A stretch of DNA of 64,000 bases, taken from NCBI GenBank assembly GCA_964588555.1, contig CAZPPT010000004.1, forward strand, positions 1 to 64,000. Direction: 5' to 3'. The position numbers and the translations under genes were made by a program. Of the stretch, positions 23,985 through 33,577 are shown in pieces (positions within the stretch are counted from its first letter, which is position 1; each line of letters begins with the position of its first letter). The notes beneath the pieces are model-generated. The model made no database searches. It saw only the letters and a list, made by a program, of their open reading frames with translations, and was not told where the DNA came from. The stretch comes from JAGVWJ01 sp964588555 (lineage in GTDB: Archaea; Micrarchaeota; Micrarchaeia; Anstonellales; Bilamarchaeaceae).

Positions 23985-24830
23985 ATGCCAAAACGTCCAT
24001 TCAAAGGTCACATGGAGCCAAACAGACCCCCTCCAGGTTCCGTTAAGGTTTTTACCCCTGCTGAAATTGCGGCTAAATACGGGCCGGCAGTAGAACTGGA
24101 AATGGTCCCATGCACTGGGAAAACTGTTACGATTACCCTTCCGGGAGGACAACGCACATTCAAGGATGAAGAATTGGATGTGCTTTTGAAAGAACATAAA
24201 GATGAACTTCCTCCTGCCATGCGTAACCCACTTGCGTCTTTTCGTAAAATAATTTCGCAAGGTAGGGAATTGACCCCTAAACAACTGAATTACCTAACTA
24301 CTATTGTAAAAAGAGTACTTTATGGAACCGATAAGGAACAGGAAAGAAAATTCCAACAAACGCGAGCTTTCTGCAACGCATTCCTTAGGCTTAAAGGAAA
24401 CCCCAATTTAACCGAAGAATCTGAAACGGTATTTGGGCGAGGTGTTCGTACGCGTGTCACAGAAGAAGTTGCGGCAATTCTCCGTGAGTACCCCATTGAC
24501 GGACATACTGCCGAATCTATCGTTAGGGACGCAATAAAAAATTTTATTGACTATCATCTTATCGACCTTTATGACCGCGGTTTCCAACTAAAGGATTTTT
24601 TAAAATATGAACTCAGTTGTAGTGGCTATGTTGCTTCACAAGCTCGCGTGTTGGGGTCCCTCCCCTCTTTCCTACGGGAAAATCTTGAAGCTGCCATGCG
24701 GGATGGAAGTTTGGCTTTAGATGCACTGGACAGTGCGGTTAGTAGATGTACGAATCTTCAATCCATTCCTAAATTGAGCATTGATGCCCTCCGAGGGGGT
24801 AGCCCCGGGAGCGGTCGGGGCGGAGTCTAA
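23985..24830 (+). CDS. Orphan alpha-helical protein
   Basis: 281 residues, soluble, mostly helical from residue 75 on, with a Gly-rich end (GGSPGSGRGGV). The N-terminal region (KVFTPAEIAAKYGPAVELEM, then VTITLPGGQRTF) may be a small beta domain. A TATA-like TTTATATAATAAT lies about 25 nt before the ATG, so the message is leaderless. Its end overlaps the convergent secretion ATPase by 4 nt. Family not recognised. Confidence 0.65.
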   Translation: MPKRPFKGHMEPNRPPPGSVKVFTPAEIAAKYGPAVELEMVPCTGKTVTITLPGGQRTFKDEELDVLLKEHKDELPPAMRNPLASFRKIISQGRELTPKQLNYLTTIVKRVLYGTDKEQERKFQQTRAFCNAFLRLKGNPNLTEESETVFGRGVRTRVTEEVAAILREYPIDGHTAESIVRDAIKNFIDYHLIDLYDRGFQLKDFLKYELSCSGYVASQARVLGSLPSFLRENLEAAMRDGSLALDALDSAVSRCTNLQSIPKLSIDALRGGSPGSGRGGV

Positions 24831-26560
24831 ATGACCTTGCTTGGCGACCAGTTCTTTTCAACTGCCTGCATGAGCGTGTTAAAGTCGCTGTAATATATCT
24901 TCATGATTGCCCCGACATCCTCGATCTGGTTAAGCCTGTTTTTGAGCATCCATCCGAGTACTTTTTTCTTCGTATTTTGATCCTCTGCCACTTCCTTTTC
25001 CGTCATGCCGGTGTGTATGTTCATCTGCTCGATGTATCGCCGTGGCGACTTTACGAGCTGGAACGTGTCGTCCCGGGCACGCCATGAATAAATACGGTTT
25101 AGTTCCGGGCCCGAGGCGCCTGGCACAACCTCACTAATCTCAAGCGTCCGCCGCAGGTTTTTTCGTCGGTCGCGGTACTGGATCATAATAAGGTGGATGT
25201 CCTCCGTTTCGCTTGGCGGGATTTCAATTGGCGGCTCGATAAGCCGCTTTAACGTCTGTGCGCTCGTATCTGCGTGCATGGTTGCATACACGGAGTGGCC
25301 CGTGTGCATTGCCTCAAACAAAACTTCCGCCTCCTTCTTTCGCCTGATCTCGCCCATGATGATCCGGTCGGGCCGCATACGAAGCGCATTTACGACAAGG
25401 TCAAGCATGGTTACCTCACCGAGCCCTTCAGGGTTTGGCGCACGGGTTACTAACGGCACCCAGTTCCACTGGTAGCTTGGAAGCGCAAGCTCACGTGTGT
25501 CCTCGATGCTCACCACTCGTTGGAATGGCTGCACCAATGATACGACTGCGTTAAGGGCGCTCGTCTTGCCTGAAGCAGTTCCACCTGCCACCAGTATGTT
25601 CATCTCATAATGCACTGCCTGCCAAAGGAGTGCAGCCATATCGATTGAAAGCACCGTATTCTTCTCATTCAAATAGCTCACGATACTCCAGGGGTTGCGT
25701 GCAAACAACCGCAGCGTAATGCTGTGTCCATGCGTAGATATCGGAAAGAGCGTTGCATTGACACGGTCACCAGTAAGCAGGTGCGCATCAAGGATCGGGT
25801 TAAGGAGGCTGATCTGTTTTCCGATCTTTCGCGCAATCTGTGATGCATAATTTTCCACTTCCTGCTCGTCCTTAAGGACGATGTTTGTCTTCATCCAGCC
25901 GTATCTGCGGTGATATATGGCTAACGGATTATGCGACGAGTTAAGCACGATCTCTTCAAGCTGGTCATCCGCAATGAGCGTCTCCATCTCGCCTAGGCCG
26001 TACATGTCGCGGTACAATATGCCGCACAGTACATCCAGGTTCTTTTTTTCCGGCGCAAGGTCGCGCATAAGTACCGACGCAATGATCGAGTGGCGCGTCT
26101 CAAATGTCTTGTCTATGTCTTCCTTTGAGATCTCAACAATACCAATCGGCGTTAATTTTGATATTTCCTCCTTTATTGCCTCATAATAGCATTTGGTCGC
26201 ATATGAAACACGCGGCATGTCGATATGGTAGGTGGGCCGTTTCTCATCTTCAGATATGAGGATCCGGGCAGTTCCGGTTGCATGTCCCCTCAAGCCGGAT
26301 ATCTCGTACTCGTCAACCACTTCGCCCGCAGGCCTTGTTGTTTCATACTCTGCCTTTGCGTCGATCAGCCGTACCGTTGGCTTTGCGACGACATTGATCG
26401 GATAGGTGAGCTTCACCACCCCCTGCTTGTCAAGTATCTGTGCGATCTTTTCAATCGATTGGACCGGAAGCCCTATTGCTTTTGCGATTTCGTCAAGGGA
26501 GGCGGATTTCTTGTCCTTCAGAAGCTTAATCATGTCGTCTATTTTTGTCCGTATCATCAC
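24827..26560 (-). CDS. Type IV pilus/secretion ATPase (TadA/VirB11-like)
   Basis: 577 residues. The N-terminal part contains a winged-helix region (IDDMIKLLKDKKSASLDEIA) followed by a GSPII_E-like domain (DQLEEIVLNSSHNPLAIYH). The C-terminal motor has Walker A GGTASGKT, an Asp box IEDTRELALP, Walker B MRPDRIIMGEIRRKKE and the His box TGHSVYATMHADT. This is the archaeal COG0630 ATPase that powers pilus-like filaments. No pilin or PilC-like platform is adjacent. Length is typical. Confidence 0.92.
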   Translation of the reverse strand: MMIRTKIDDMIKLLKDKKSASLDEIAKAIGLPVQSIEKIAQILDKQGVVKLTYPINVVAKPTVRLIDAKAEYETTRPAGEVVDEYEISGLRGHATGTARILISEDEKRPTYHIDMPRVSYATKCYYEAIKEEISKLTPIGIVEISKEDIDKTFETRHSIIASVLMRDLAPEKKNLDVLCGILYRDMYGLGEMETLIADDQLEEIVLNSSHNPLAIYHRRYGWMKTNIVLKDEQEVENYASQIARKIGKQISLLNPILDAHLLTGDRVNATLFPISTHGHSITLRLFARNPWSIVSYLNEKNTVLSIDMAALLWQAVHYEMNILVAGGTASGKTSALNAVVSLVQPFQRVVSIEDTRELALPSYQWNWVPLVTRAPNPEGLGEVTMLDLVVNALRMRPDRIIMGEIRRKKEAEVLFEAMHTGHSVYATMHADTSAQTLKRLIEPPIEIPPSETEDIHLIMIQYRDRRKNLRRTLEISEVVPGASGPELNRIYSWRARDDTFQLVKSPRRYIEQMNIHTGMTEKEVAEDQNTKKKVLGWMLKNRLNQIEDVGAIMKIYYSDFNTLMQAVEKNWSPSKVI

Positions 26561-26776
26561 TCGTAATGGGTGAATTAGATTAAAATGCTTTTTGCATTGC
26601 TATTTCATTACTTCTGTTGGTTGTTATGCTACAAGTGATAATTCTATTCCTTTACAAAATGGCGTTATTTTGAAATGCGTCAGCCAATCATACACGGGCC
26701 CAAAATTCCGCCATATCTTTATAAACCTTCTTGACAATAAATAGTATGTTATCTCCCTTATTATATTGGTGCATTT

Positions 26777-27409
26777 ATGGACGAGGCTTCTGAAAAAGCA
26801 AGAAAAACAGGTACTACTACCGTAGGTTTGGTCTGCAAGGACGGCGTCGTGCTTGCAAGCGACCGCCGTGCGACGATGGGTTACCTGATTGCAAGCAAGG
26901 ATATTGACAAGATTTATGCAATTGACGAGCATATCGCAATGACGATTGCAGGCGGCGTAGGGGACGCACAGATGCTTGTCCGCTGGATGCAGTCAGAAGC
27001 AAAGTTATATCGCCTTCGCTATGAACGGCCAATGCCGGTTCAGGCTGCCGCCACGTTACTTGCAAACATCCTCGCACAGTCAAAGTATTTCCCCTTTTGG
27101 GTGCAGATACTTGTAGGCGGCCTTGATGAACAGGCGCGGCTCTTCAGTGTTGACATGCTAGGGGGTATTACGGAAGAAAAGGTAACTTCTACCGGAAGCG
27201 GTTCACCGATTGCATATGGTGTGCTTGAGGAACTGTATGAAGAAGACAGGTTTGTCCAGGAAAACCTTCCGATCGCCGCCAAGGCAGTTTCCGCAGCAAT
27301 GCGCCGCGACGCGGCAAGCGGGGAGCGCGTAGATCTTGTCCTTATTAACAAGGATGGATTTAGGCGCTTGTCAAAGGACGACATAAAGACATTGCTTATT
27401 AAGAACTAA
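26777..27409 (+). CDS. psmB: 20S proteasome beta subunit
   Basis: 210 residues. After a short propeptide the protein is cut at KTG|TTTVGL, exposing the catalytic Thr. Further active-site residues: Asp and Lys of SDRRATMGYLIASKD, and TGSGSPIAYGVLE. It forms the inner rings of the archaeal proteasome. TATA-like CTTTATAAACC lies at about 26716-26726, giving a leader of some 30 nt; a second A/T-rich box is closer. The upstream gap 26561-26776 shows nothing else. Confidence 0.95.
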   Translation: MDEASEKARKTGTTTVGLVCKDGVVLASDRRATMGYLIASKDIDKIYAIDEHIAMTIAGGVGDAQMLVRWMQSEAKLYRLRYERPMPVQAAATLLANILAQSKYFPFWVQILVGGLDEQARLFSVDMLGGITEEKVTSTGSGSPIAYGVLEELYEEDRFVQENLPIAAKAVSAAMRRDAASGERVDLVLINKDGFRRLSKDDIKTLLIKN

Positions 27410-27470
27410 CAAACGCTCATTTTTCTCTTTTTATTTTTACATAAATTTATGATATAAGGGGTGTTATTTT

Positions 27471-29366
27471 TTGCACTTTAAGGAAATAGAAAAAATAGTT
27501 ATCGACATAATGCCAAAGGAATGCGAAGTGACCAAGGTAGAGGCAGAAGGGCTCGCCACGGTCGTTTACCTTAAGAACATCAAGGCATTCTATGAGCACG
27601 GCGACATCATCAGGCGACTTGCAGGCATGCTTAAGAAAAAGGTAAGCGTGCGCCTTGATTCAAGCATGCTTTTGGATCCTGAAAAGACAAAGCAGATCAT
27701 CGAGCAGCTTGTTCCAAAAGATGCTGAAATAAAAAGCATCATGTTCGTGCCTGATTTTGCCGAGGTGCACATCGAGGCGCTTAAGCCGGGGCTCGTTATT
27801 GGGAAAGGGGGCGTCATACTCAAGGAACTTATGCTCCAGACTGGCTGGGCGCCAGTTGCAAAACGCGCATCAACCATGCCAAGCGTTACTCTTGACGGCA
27901 TCCGAAAAGGGCTTGTACAAAACGCGGCAGAGCGTAAAAAATTCCTCATCAATATCGGCAAGAAAATCTGCCAGCCCACAAGCCCAAGCGATTGGGTCCG
28001 CCTTGTCTGCCTTGGCGGTTTTCGTGAGGTCGGTAGAAGCTGCATCCTTTTACAGACGCCGCACAGTAAGGTGCTTCTTGACGTAGGGATCAATGCTGCG
28101 ACCGGCGACCCAAGCAGGGCCTATCCGTACCTTGGCATGCTTGGCTTTCCGATAGAACAGCTTGATGCAGTAGTCATTAGCCATGGGCACATTGACCACA
28201 TGGGTTTTGTGCCATTTTTATACAAGATGGGGTACGACGGCCCGGTTTATTGTACGAGCCCGACACGGGATATCATGGTGCTTTTGCAGCAGGATTACAT
28301 AAACCTTGCAAAGCGCACATTCGGTGTTGAGCCGCCGTATGAAAAGAAACACATCCAGAAGGAGTTAAGCAATGTCGTGACCGTTGATTATGGCGAGGTC
28401 GTGGACATCACGCCTGAAATGAAGATGACGTTCTACAATGCAGGACACATTCTTGGAAGCGCCATTGTGCACCTTCACGTCGGCGAAGGCGGCCATAACC
28501 TCGTGTATACGGGAGACCTTAAATACGGCTATACGAAGCTCTTTGAGCCTGCGCACACGCAGTTCCCGCGCGTTGAGACCATCCTTATTGAGAGTACGTA
28601 CGGCGGGAAGAACGATATCGGCCACAACCGCATTGATTCGGAAAACAAGCTTATGTCCATGATAAAGGCGACCATCGACCGCCGCGGTAAGGTGCTCCTT
28701 CCCGTATTTGCGGTCGGGCGTGCGCAGGAACTGCTTTTGGTTCTTGAAGAATACTCCCGGCGCAACCCGGACTTCAACGTCCCCATTTATATTGACGGCA
28801 TGGTGCTTGAGGCAAGCGCAATACATACTGCCTATCCTGAATACATGCGCGAACAGCTCCAGCGCCGCATATTAAGCGACAATTCGCCCTTCGAGTCACC
28901 GCTTATTAAGGTGGCAAAAGGGACTGATAAGGAAACGATCGTAAACGGCGAACCGGCGGTCATCCTTGCGCCAAGCGGCATGCTTAACGGCGGACCAAGT
29001 TATGAATACATGCAGATGCTTGCAGACGATGCGAAAAACTCCCTCGTATTTGTCGGGTATCAAAGCGCACTGTCACTGGGGAACAAGCTCCAGCGCGGAC
29101 AAAAGGAACTCATGATCACCGGCGACGACGGCCGCGCAAAGACGCTTAATGTCAATATGCAGATCCACACGGCATCCGGATTTTCAGGCCACGCGACGCG
29201 TGACCAGCTTATGGCATACCTCCGTAACGTCCGTCCGACCCCTGAGCGCATATTGACGCTTCACGGGGACTGGGGAAAAACCGAGGAACTTGCGCATTCG
29301 GCAGCGGCAATGCTCCGCAAGGAAGGCCGTGCGCTTAACGACTTGGAATCGATCCGGTTAAAGTGA
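27471..29366 (+). CDS. aCPSF1/FttA, KH-domain beta-CASP ribonuclease
   Basis: 631 residues, starting with TTG at 27471 after AAGGGGTG. Two KH domains (GLVIGKGGVILKEL near residue 107-120), then the metallo-beta-lactamase domain (HGHIDHMGFVPF, AGHILGSAIVHL, YTGDLKYG) and the beta-CASP motifs (ESTYGGK, LLPVFAVGRAQE, APSGMLNGGPSYEY, HTASGFSGHAT, LHGD near the end). The protein cuts nascent RNA at U-rich ends and terminates transcription in archaea. Length matches the family. Confidence 0.96.
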   Translation: MHFKEIEKIVIDIMPKECEVTKVEAEGLATVVYLKNIKAFYEHGDIIRRLAGMLKKKVSVRLDSSMLLDPEKTKQIIEQLVPKDAEIKSIMFVPDFAEVHIEALKPGLVIGKGGVILKELMLQTGWAPVAKRASTMPSVTLDGIRKGLVQNAAERKKFLINIGKKICQPTSPSDWVRLVCLGGFREVGRSCILLQTPHSKVLLDVGINAATGDPSRAYPYLGMLGFPIEQLDAVVISHGHIDHMGFVPFLYKMGYDGPVYCTSPTRDIMVLLQQDYINLAKRTFGVEPPYEKKHIQKELSNVVTVDYGEVVDITPEMKMTFYNAGHILGSAIVHLHVGEGGHNLVYTGDLKYGYTKLFEPAHTQFPRVETILIESTYGGKNDIGHNRIDSENKLMSMIKATIDRRGKVLLPVFAVGRAQELLLVLEEYSRRNPDFNVPIYIDGMVLEASAIHTAYPEYMREQLQRRILSDNSPFESPLIKVAKGTDKETIVNGEPAVILAPSGMLNGGPSYEYMQMLADDAKNSLVFVGYQSALSLGNKLQRGQKELMITGDDGRAKTLNVNMQIHTASGFSGHATRDQLMAYLRNVRPTPERILTLHGDWGKTEELAHSAAAMLRKEGRALNDLESIRLK

Positions 29367-29370
29367 TCTC

Positions 29371-30087
29371 ATGTTTGGCACACCGCCTTCTGATGATTAT
29401 TTTGATGAAACTGCGCGGGAAGGTCAAATTGCCCGTGTCAGGGAATTAAGCGCGCTGGCAGATTTACTTGAAGCACTTCACGGTGAAGACGATTCACTTT
29501 GGCGCATTGCATTTGATGGCCTAAGGAAACGAAAGTCCCCCTGTGTCTTGGATGCATTTGTTCAGTTACTTAGCACATGAGGCATTTGACGAGCTTGTGA
29601 AATCAGGGGTGGCATCAATTCCCTGTCTTACCCAAGCGCTTGAATCCCCACGCTATTTTGTACGTTCTCTGTGTGGGCACTTGGTGAGATAAGACACTAT
29701 GATGAAGAAGCAGTAGCACGTTTGGTAAAACTACTTACTGATGAACGGTACATTCCAGTTGAGGCAACATGGGCGCTTGGTGAAATTGGGGCGCTTGAAG
29801 GTGCAAATCACCTTATTCCTCTCGCAATTCGTGGGCCCGACAAGCCAAATCTACGGGAAACTGCGGAGTTTGCACTTGCGAAAATTATTGGAAAATGTGA
29901 TGCGGGCGAGAAACTTGATAGGATAAGGGACGATATACGAAGCATCGCAGTTGAAGGTAAAAACGAACGGATGCGGATTGACCGATTATTTAGGTGCATC
30001 GCAGAGAGAAGAAATGTGCTTGGCGGTCATGGCTCAAAATTTCAAAAATCAGCAATTATGATTAGGCCGCATCGGCATAGGATATGA
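29371..30087 (+). pseudogene. HEAT-repeat protein broken by two frameshifts
   Basis: Three consecutive frames carry one continuous HEAT-type repeat protein. The first (MFGTPPSDDYFDETAREGQ to LDAFVQLLS) ends at a stop near 29580. The next frame reads on without start (AHEAFDELVKSGVASIPCL to SPRYFVRS) and stops near 29694. The third resumes (VWALGEIRHYDEEAVARL, VEATWALGEIGALEGANHL) to 30087. HEAT pattern continues across both joins. The frame changes lie near 29570-29580 and 29655-29670. It follows aCPSF1 by 4 nt. Either a decaying gene or sequencing errors. Confidence 0.75.
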
Positions 30088-30104
30088 TCGTACGCCTTCA
30101 AAAC

Positions 30105-31196
30105 TCAATAGCTAAATTTCGCACTTCCCTTAAGCACAAAAAATAGTGCCGCAGCCTGCGGCAATTCTCTTTTCTCATCTTTTTTGAACGGCCCAAATGT
30201 CGTATCCATGAACTCTAGTTCCGGTACATCTTCAATGAACGTGGCCACCATGCTATTCTTACTTGGAATGACTGCGTCGCGTAATGGGTCAAATTCATTA
30301 ATGTCTTTTACGACCTTTGCAACAAGCCCGGTCTCCCCATGAATGCTGTTTGGCACGCGGATGAGCTTACTCAAGTCCTGCGTTACCCCCGCATCCGTAT
30401 TTACCGACTTTAATGCAAGGTCGCCTGCAATTTCCTTTAATTTGTCCCTGTATTCACGCAGGATGCTCCAATTGCCCTTTTCAATGCCGGCAAGCGCAGT
30501 GGTACGTTCCTCCTCCTTTTTGAACTTTCTTGATATCGCATTTGGGTTCTCATGCAGTTTTTTTACGATTGCACGGGCAAACCTGCCGCGATATCCAGCC
30601 TCAGTTGGTTTTGGGCCTAAGAGACGCAGCGCCTTAAATCCCGGGATCTCCTCTTCCCTGAAGAAATGGTCAATTGCAAGCCCCGTTGCCCGCACGTAAT
30701 CGACAATTTCCTTGCGTTCGTCGGAGCCAAGTGAAAGGAAATCCTTGTCCCGGACATGGAGGTGGTAGCCGCGGTTTCCTGAAAATACGTATAGCACTTC
30801 GCGTATGCCAAAATCGTTCTTGAGAAAATCCTCGGCAAGCCGTAGTGCGTCTTCCTTTACTTCATCAAGCTTCTTATATACGCCGTATTTTTCATCTGCA
30901 TGGAGGTCAAGGTCAAAGACTATATCTGCCCCTTGCCATACCTTTTTTTGTATCGGCGTGGCCGCAGGAAAACCGTAGTATGCAGTTGAATGCGAGACAA
31001 AGAGGGGCGTGTTTAAAAGGAGGTATTTCCTGAACACTTCAGCGCTTTCGAACGCAAGGTGGCGCGCGTCAATTTTTTTAATTAACCCGACACCGAACTC
31101 CCTCCGATCGATTTCCTGGAAATTGAACTGTGCGGTTTCGTAGTATGCGCGAAATATCTCAAGCGCCTTCTTTTTGCTTTCGTCTAATGCGATCAT
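30105..31196 (-). CDS. priS: DNA primase small (catalytic) subunit PriS
   Basis: 363 residues from ATG 31196, overlapping the priL stop (ATGA). The catalytic Asp pair is in DIVFDLDLHAD, followed by LYVFSGNRGYHLHV (nucleotide-binding His) and PNSIHGETGLVAKV. The longer frame to 31313 is a shadow of priL. PriS makes RNA/DNA primers with PriL. Length fits. Confidence 0.95.
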   Translation of the reverse strand: MIALDESKKKALEIFRAYYETAQFNFQEIDRREFGVGLIKKIDARHLAFESAEVFRKYLLLNTPLFVSHSTAYYGFPAATPIQKKVWQGADIVFDLDLHADEKYGVYKKLDEVKEDALRLAEDFLKNDFGIREVLYVFSGNRGYHLHVRDKDFLSLGSDERKEIVDYVRATGLAIDHFFREEEIPGFKALRLLGPKPTEAGYRGRFARAIVKKLHENPNAISRKFKKEEERTTALAGIEKGNWSILREYRDKLKEIAGDLALKSVNTDAGVTQDLSKLIRVPNSIHGETGLVAKVVKDINEFDPLRDAVIPSKNSMVATFIEDVPELEFMDTTFGPFKKDEKRELPQAAALFFVLKGSAKFSY

Positions 31197-32158
31197 CGTT
31201 TCCCCGTCTTCCCTATCCGTTCCTTCACATCCTTTGGAAGCGAGCCCCAGTTGAGCGGGCTTCCGATCCTGCATTCGGCACAGCACAGCCCCCACGTCAT
31301 CACGGTTGCACATGCGGGGACTGCATATTCCTTTTTCTTTGCATGCTCAAGCTGGTACCGTGTGATTTTTTCATTATAATCCGGGAGGTTCGAATAAATT
31401 GCCACGATGTCCTCAAGTGGCACGCGGTTCTTAAGAAGGTATACTGCCAGGTACCAGCGTGCCTGGTGCGGAAGGTTCTCGTGCTTTTTTATTGATTCCA
31501 TAAGTTTTTCGATACATGGCGGCAGGTCGCCTTGGGTAAATGCGACGGGCGCTTCTTTTGGTTCAATCTTCAGGAGCAGTTCCTTTAGTTTTTCCGCCGC
31601 GCCCTTGACCTTTTCAGGCGGGTCCTTTACAAGCGGGATCCTTTCCATGTGCTTTCGTATCGCCTCTTCGATAAGGCGTATTTTTTCCCGTGGCTTGATG
31701 ACCACGTAGCCGTTTTCTATCTCGCGGTTGATGATCTTATAATCAACTGAGCGCGGCGAACATGCAAGGTACGTGTAAATCGGGATCCTTATTACGTTGT
31801 TCTCCGTCTGCGTTACTATCCCAAATTCGTTTCCGAGCGCATCGACCGTATCCTTTTCTTCGCCTTCAAGGTATGCGGATGCGCGCTTTGATTCGGCAAC
31901 GGCATACTTGTTGGTAAGGTAACGGTTTTTCGCATAGCCTAAAATCATCCTGGATGCGGCATAGCTTGCGATTTCCTCAAGCTTTTCATTTTCATGAAGT
32001 GCGATGCCTTTTTGGAGCTTCCCCTCCTCAAGGGCAGTAGTTATCCTGCTTAGCGACCGTTCGATGATTGAGTCGCTGACCTGGATCCCGCTTTGCTCAA
32101 GTACTGTTTTAGCAGCCCTGCTAAAGGGATATTTGACACAAAAGGTAAGGTCTGCCAT
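31193..32158 (-). CDS. priL: DNA primase large subunit PriL
   Basis: 321 residues. The C-terminal half has the four cysteines of the 4Fe-4S cluster: LPPCIEKLM, YAVPACATVMTWGLCCAECR (two of these clustered Cys are ligands). The N-terminal part is helical. PriL regulates primer start and length. It is the first gene of the primase operon priL-priS. Confidence 0.94.
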   Translation of the reverse strand: MADLTFCVKYPFSRAAKTVLEQSGIQVSDSIIERSLSRITTALEEGKLQKGIALHENEKLEEIASYAASRMILGYAKNRYLTNKYAVAESKRASAYLEGEEKDTVDALGNEFGIVTQTENNVIRIPIYTYLACSPRSVDYKIINREIENGYVVIKPREKIRLIEEAIRKHMERIPLVKDPPEKVKGAAEKLKELLLKIEPKEAPVAFTQGDLPPCIEKLMESIKKHENLPHQARWYLAVYLLKNRVPLEDIVAIYSNLPDYNEKITRYQLEHAKKKEYAVPACATVMTWGLCCAECRIGSPLNWGSLPKDVKERIGKTGKR

Positions 32159-32212
32159 ACTGCCATTTTAATGGCAAGCAAATAAGACCATTGCGCTTGC
32201 CCACTTCGCATA

Positions 32213-32704
32213 TTATTTCGCAGGCGAAAACAGGTGATCTACCCATGCCTTGTTTTTCTCTAGTGCCGCATGATGCAGTGCATACCGCAGCTCCTCAAAC
32301 CATTCAGTGCCGGGTCTGCACCGTACTCCCACGTAGACGAGTTCGTCAGGCTCATCTACCCGTTGCCCCGTGATTATTTGTGCATCAACTTTATCCTTTC
32401 TGATATAAGATACCTTCATGCGCGTCTCAAGAATTAGTTTTGGGAATACGCTGAGTGCAGGGTTTGATTCCAATAACGCTATTGCTTGTTCGTAATCCCT
32501 TGGCAGGAATAACCCTGTTTTTGTTCCGACTGGAAATGGTATGTGGGGGTCGTCAGCGTCTTGCCTGCAAAGATATTCCCTTCCATCCAGTATCTCAATT
32601 GTCCTGAACGGGGGACCTCTTCGGCCCGCATTGTGCGCAAGGTAACTTCCGACCATGCCCCTAAATTCCTGTTCCCGAAAGCAAGCGGTCCTCTTGCCTG
32701 GCAT
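32213..32704 (-). CDS. Hypothetical protein of 163 residues
   Basis: Soluble alpha/beta protein with a basic N-terminus (MPGKRTACFREQEFRGMVG), a central GLFLPRDYEQAIALLESN and a C-terminal part WFEELRYALHHAALEKNKAW. A TATA-like AATATAAAG about 28 nt before the ATG supports the start and a leaderless message. No family recognised. Confidence 0.65.
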   Translation of the reverse strand: MPGKRTACFREQEFRGMVGSYLAHNAGRRGPPFRTIEILDGREYLCRQDADDPHIPFPVGTKTGLFLPRDYEQAIALLESNPALSVFPKLILETRMKVSYIRKDKVDAQIITGQRVDEPDELVYVGVRCRPGTEWFEELRYALHHAALEKNKAWVDHLFSPAK

Positions 32705-32733
32705 GTACTTTATTTAGCCGTACCTTCTTTATA

Positions 32734-33555
32734 TTATTTCCCATACCGTCTTTTTCGCTGCGAATAATCCTTAAGCGCGTCCTCAAAGTCCTCCTTTGAA
32801 AAATCCGGCCACAGTTTTTTTGAGAAGTATAATTCGCTATAACATGACTGCCAGGGAAATAAGCCGCTTAAGCGCTGTTCCCCCGAAGTCCGGATAATGA
32901 GGTCCGGGTCTGGCATATCCTTTGTATAGAGGGACTCGCTCAACTTTCCCTCATCAATTTCCTTAACCCCGCTTCTTAGTAATCTGTTTACTGCATCGAC
33001 AATCTCTTCCCGGCCCCCATATCCGAGCAAGAGGTTTAGCTGGTATTTCCTTTTTGCGCTGTTTGTTAATTCCTCAACTTTTCTTATCATTTCCTGTATC
33101 TCTTTTGGAAATATGTCAAAACGGCCAAGAAATCGCACTCGCAAGTTATTCTTATTGCTGTCGTCACTGTTTATCACGTCCTGGAGGTTCTTTTTGAATA
33201 GTTCAAAAAGCCCGCCAACCTCCGCCTTATCGCGTTTGATATTGTCGGTACTGAATCCCCACATGGAGAGCATGGAAATATTGTATTCCTTGCACCACTT
33301 AAGCACATCGCCAATGTGCCTGATGCCTGTTGCATACCCTTCCGTTTTGTCAACGCCCCTTTGTTCTGCCCATCGCCGGTTTACAGTGTCCTGTTTTCAG
33401 TCAGTTACGAAACTGGAACAAGCTTGTCGCTTTGCGACAAGATGCCCATTGTCCGATCATTCGGACAATTGGGACTCGAGACTGGAAACTGACTTTCCGT
33501 CCGGGATGATGGCAATGTGCGTTGGCAATTTCTCAACCTTTTCGATTTCAACCAC
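32734..33555 (-). CDS. uppS: Undecaprenyl/polyprenyl diphosphate synthase, interrupted by a 114-nt intron
   Basis: Exon 1 (33555-33496; GTG start, alternative TTG at 33528) encodes up to LPTHIAIIPDG. Exon 2 (33381-32734) continues NRRWAEQRGVDKTEGYATG. Joined they give a 235-residue cis-prenyltransferase of normal length with the invariant DGNRRWA motif, GFSTDNIKR, LLGYGGREEIVDAV and PDLIIRTSGEQRLSGLFPWQ. It builds long-chain isoprenoid carriers for glycan transfer. The insert contains in-frame stops, so splicing or loss of function must follow; the otherwise intact gene favours splicing. It lies 22 nt after purP. Confidence 0.88.
33382..33495 (-). other. Putative pre-mRNA intron in uppS
   Basis: 114 nt between the Gly and Asn codons of DGNR. 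Ends pair through AGTCAGTT (near the 5' end) and AACTGACT. Inside are the perfect hairpins ATTGTCCGA/TCGGACAAT and CTTGTCGC/GCGACAAG. The flanking exons also pair (CCATC..CCGG with CCGG.GATGG), as expected for a bulge-helix-bulge-like splice site. No ORF, no transposon ends. Splice points may slide by up to 3 nt. Confidence 0.78.
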
Positions 33556-33577
33556 CAAAACTACTTATAAAAGGAGC

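Noticed and set aside
31197..31313. 39-residue N-terminal extension of priS
   Set aside because: Overlaps the end of priL in another frame and has no homology to primase; ATG 31196 overlaps the priL stop as usual in this genome.
33382..33495. Insertion sequence or MITE in uppS
   Set aside because: No target duplication, no terminal inverted repeat of transposon type and an exact, motif-restoring excision; an intron fits better.
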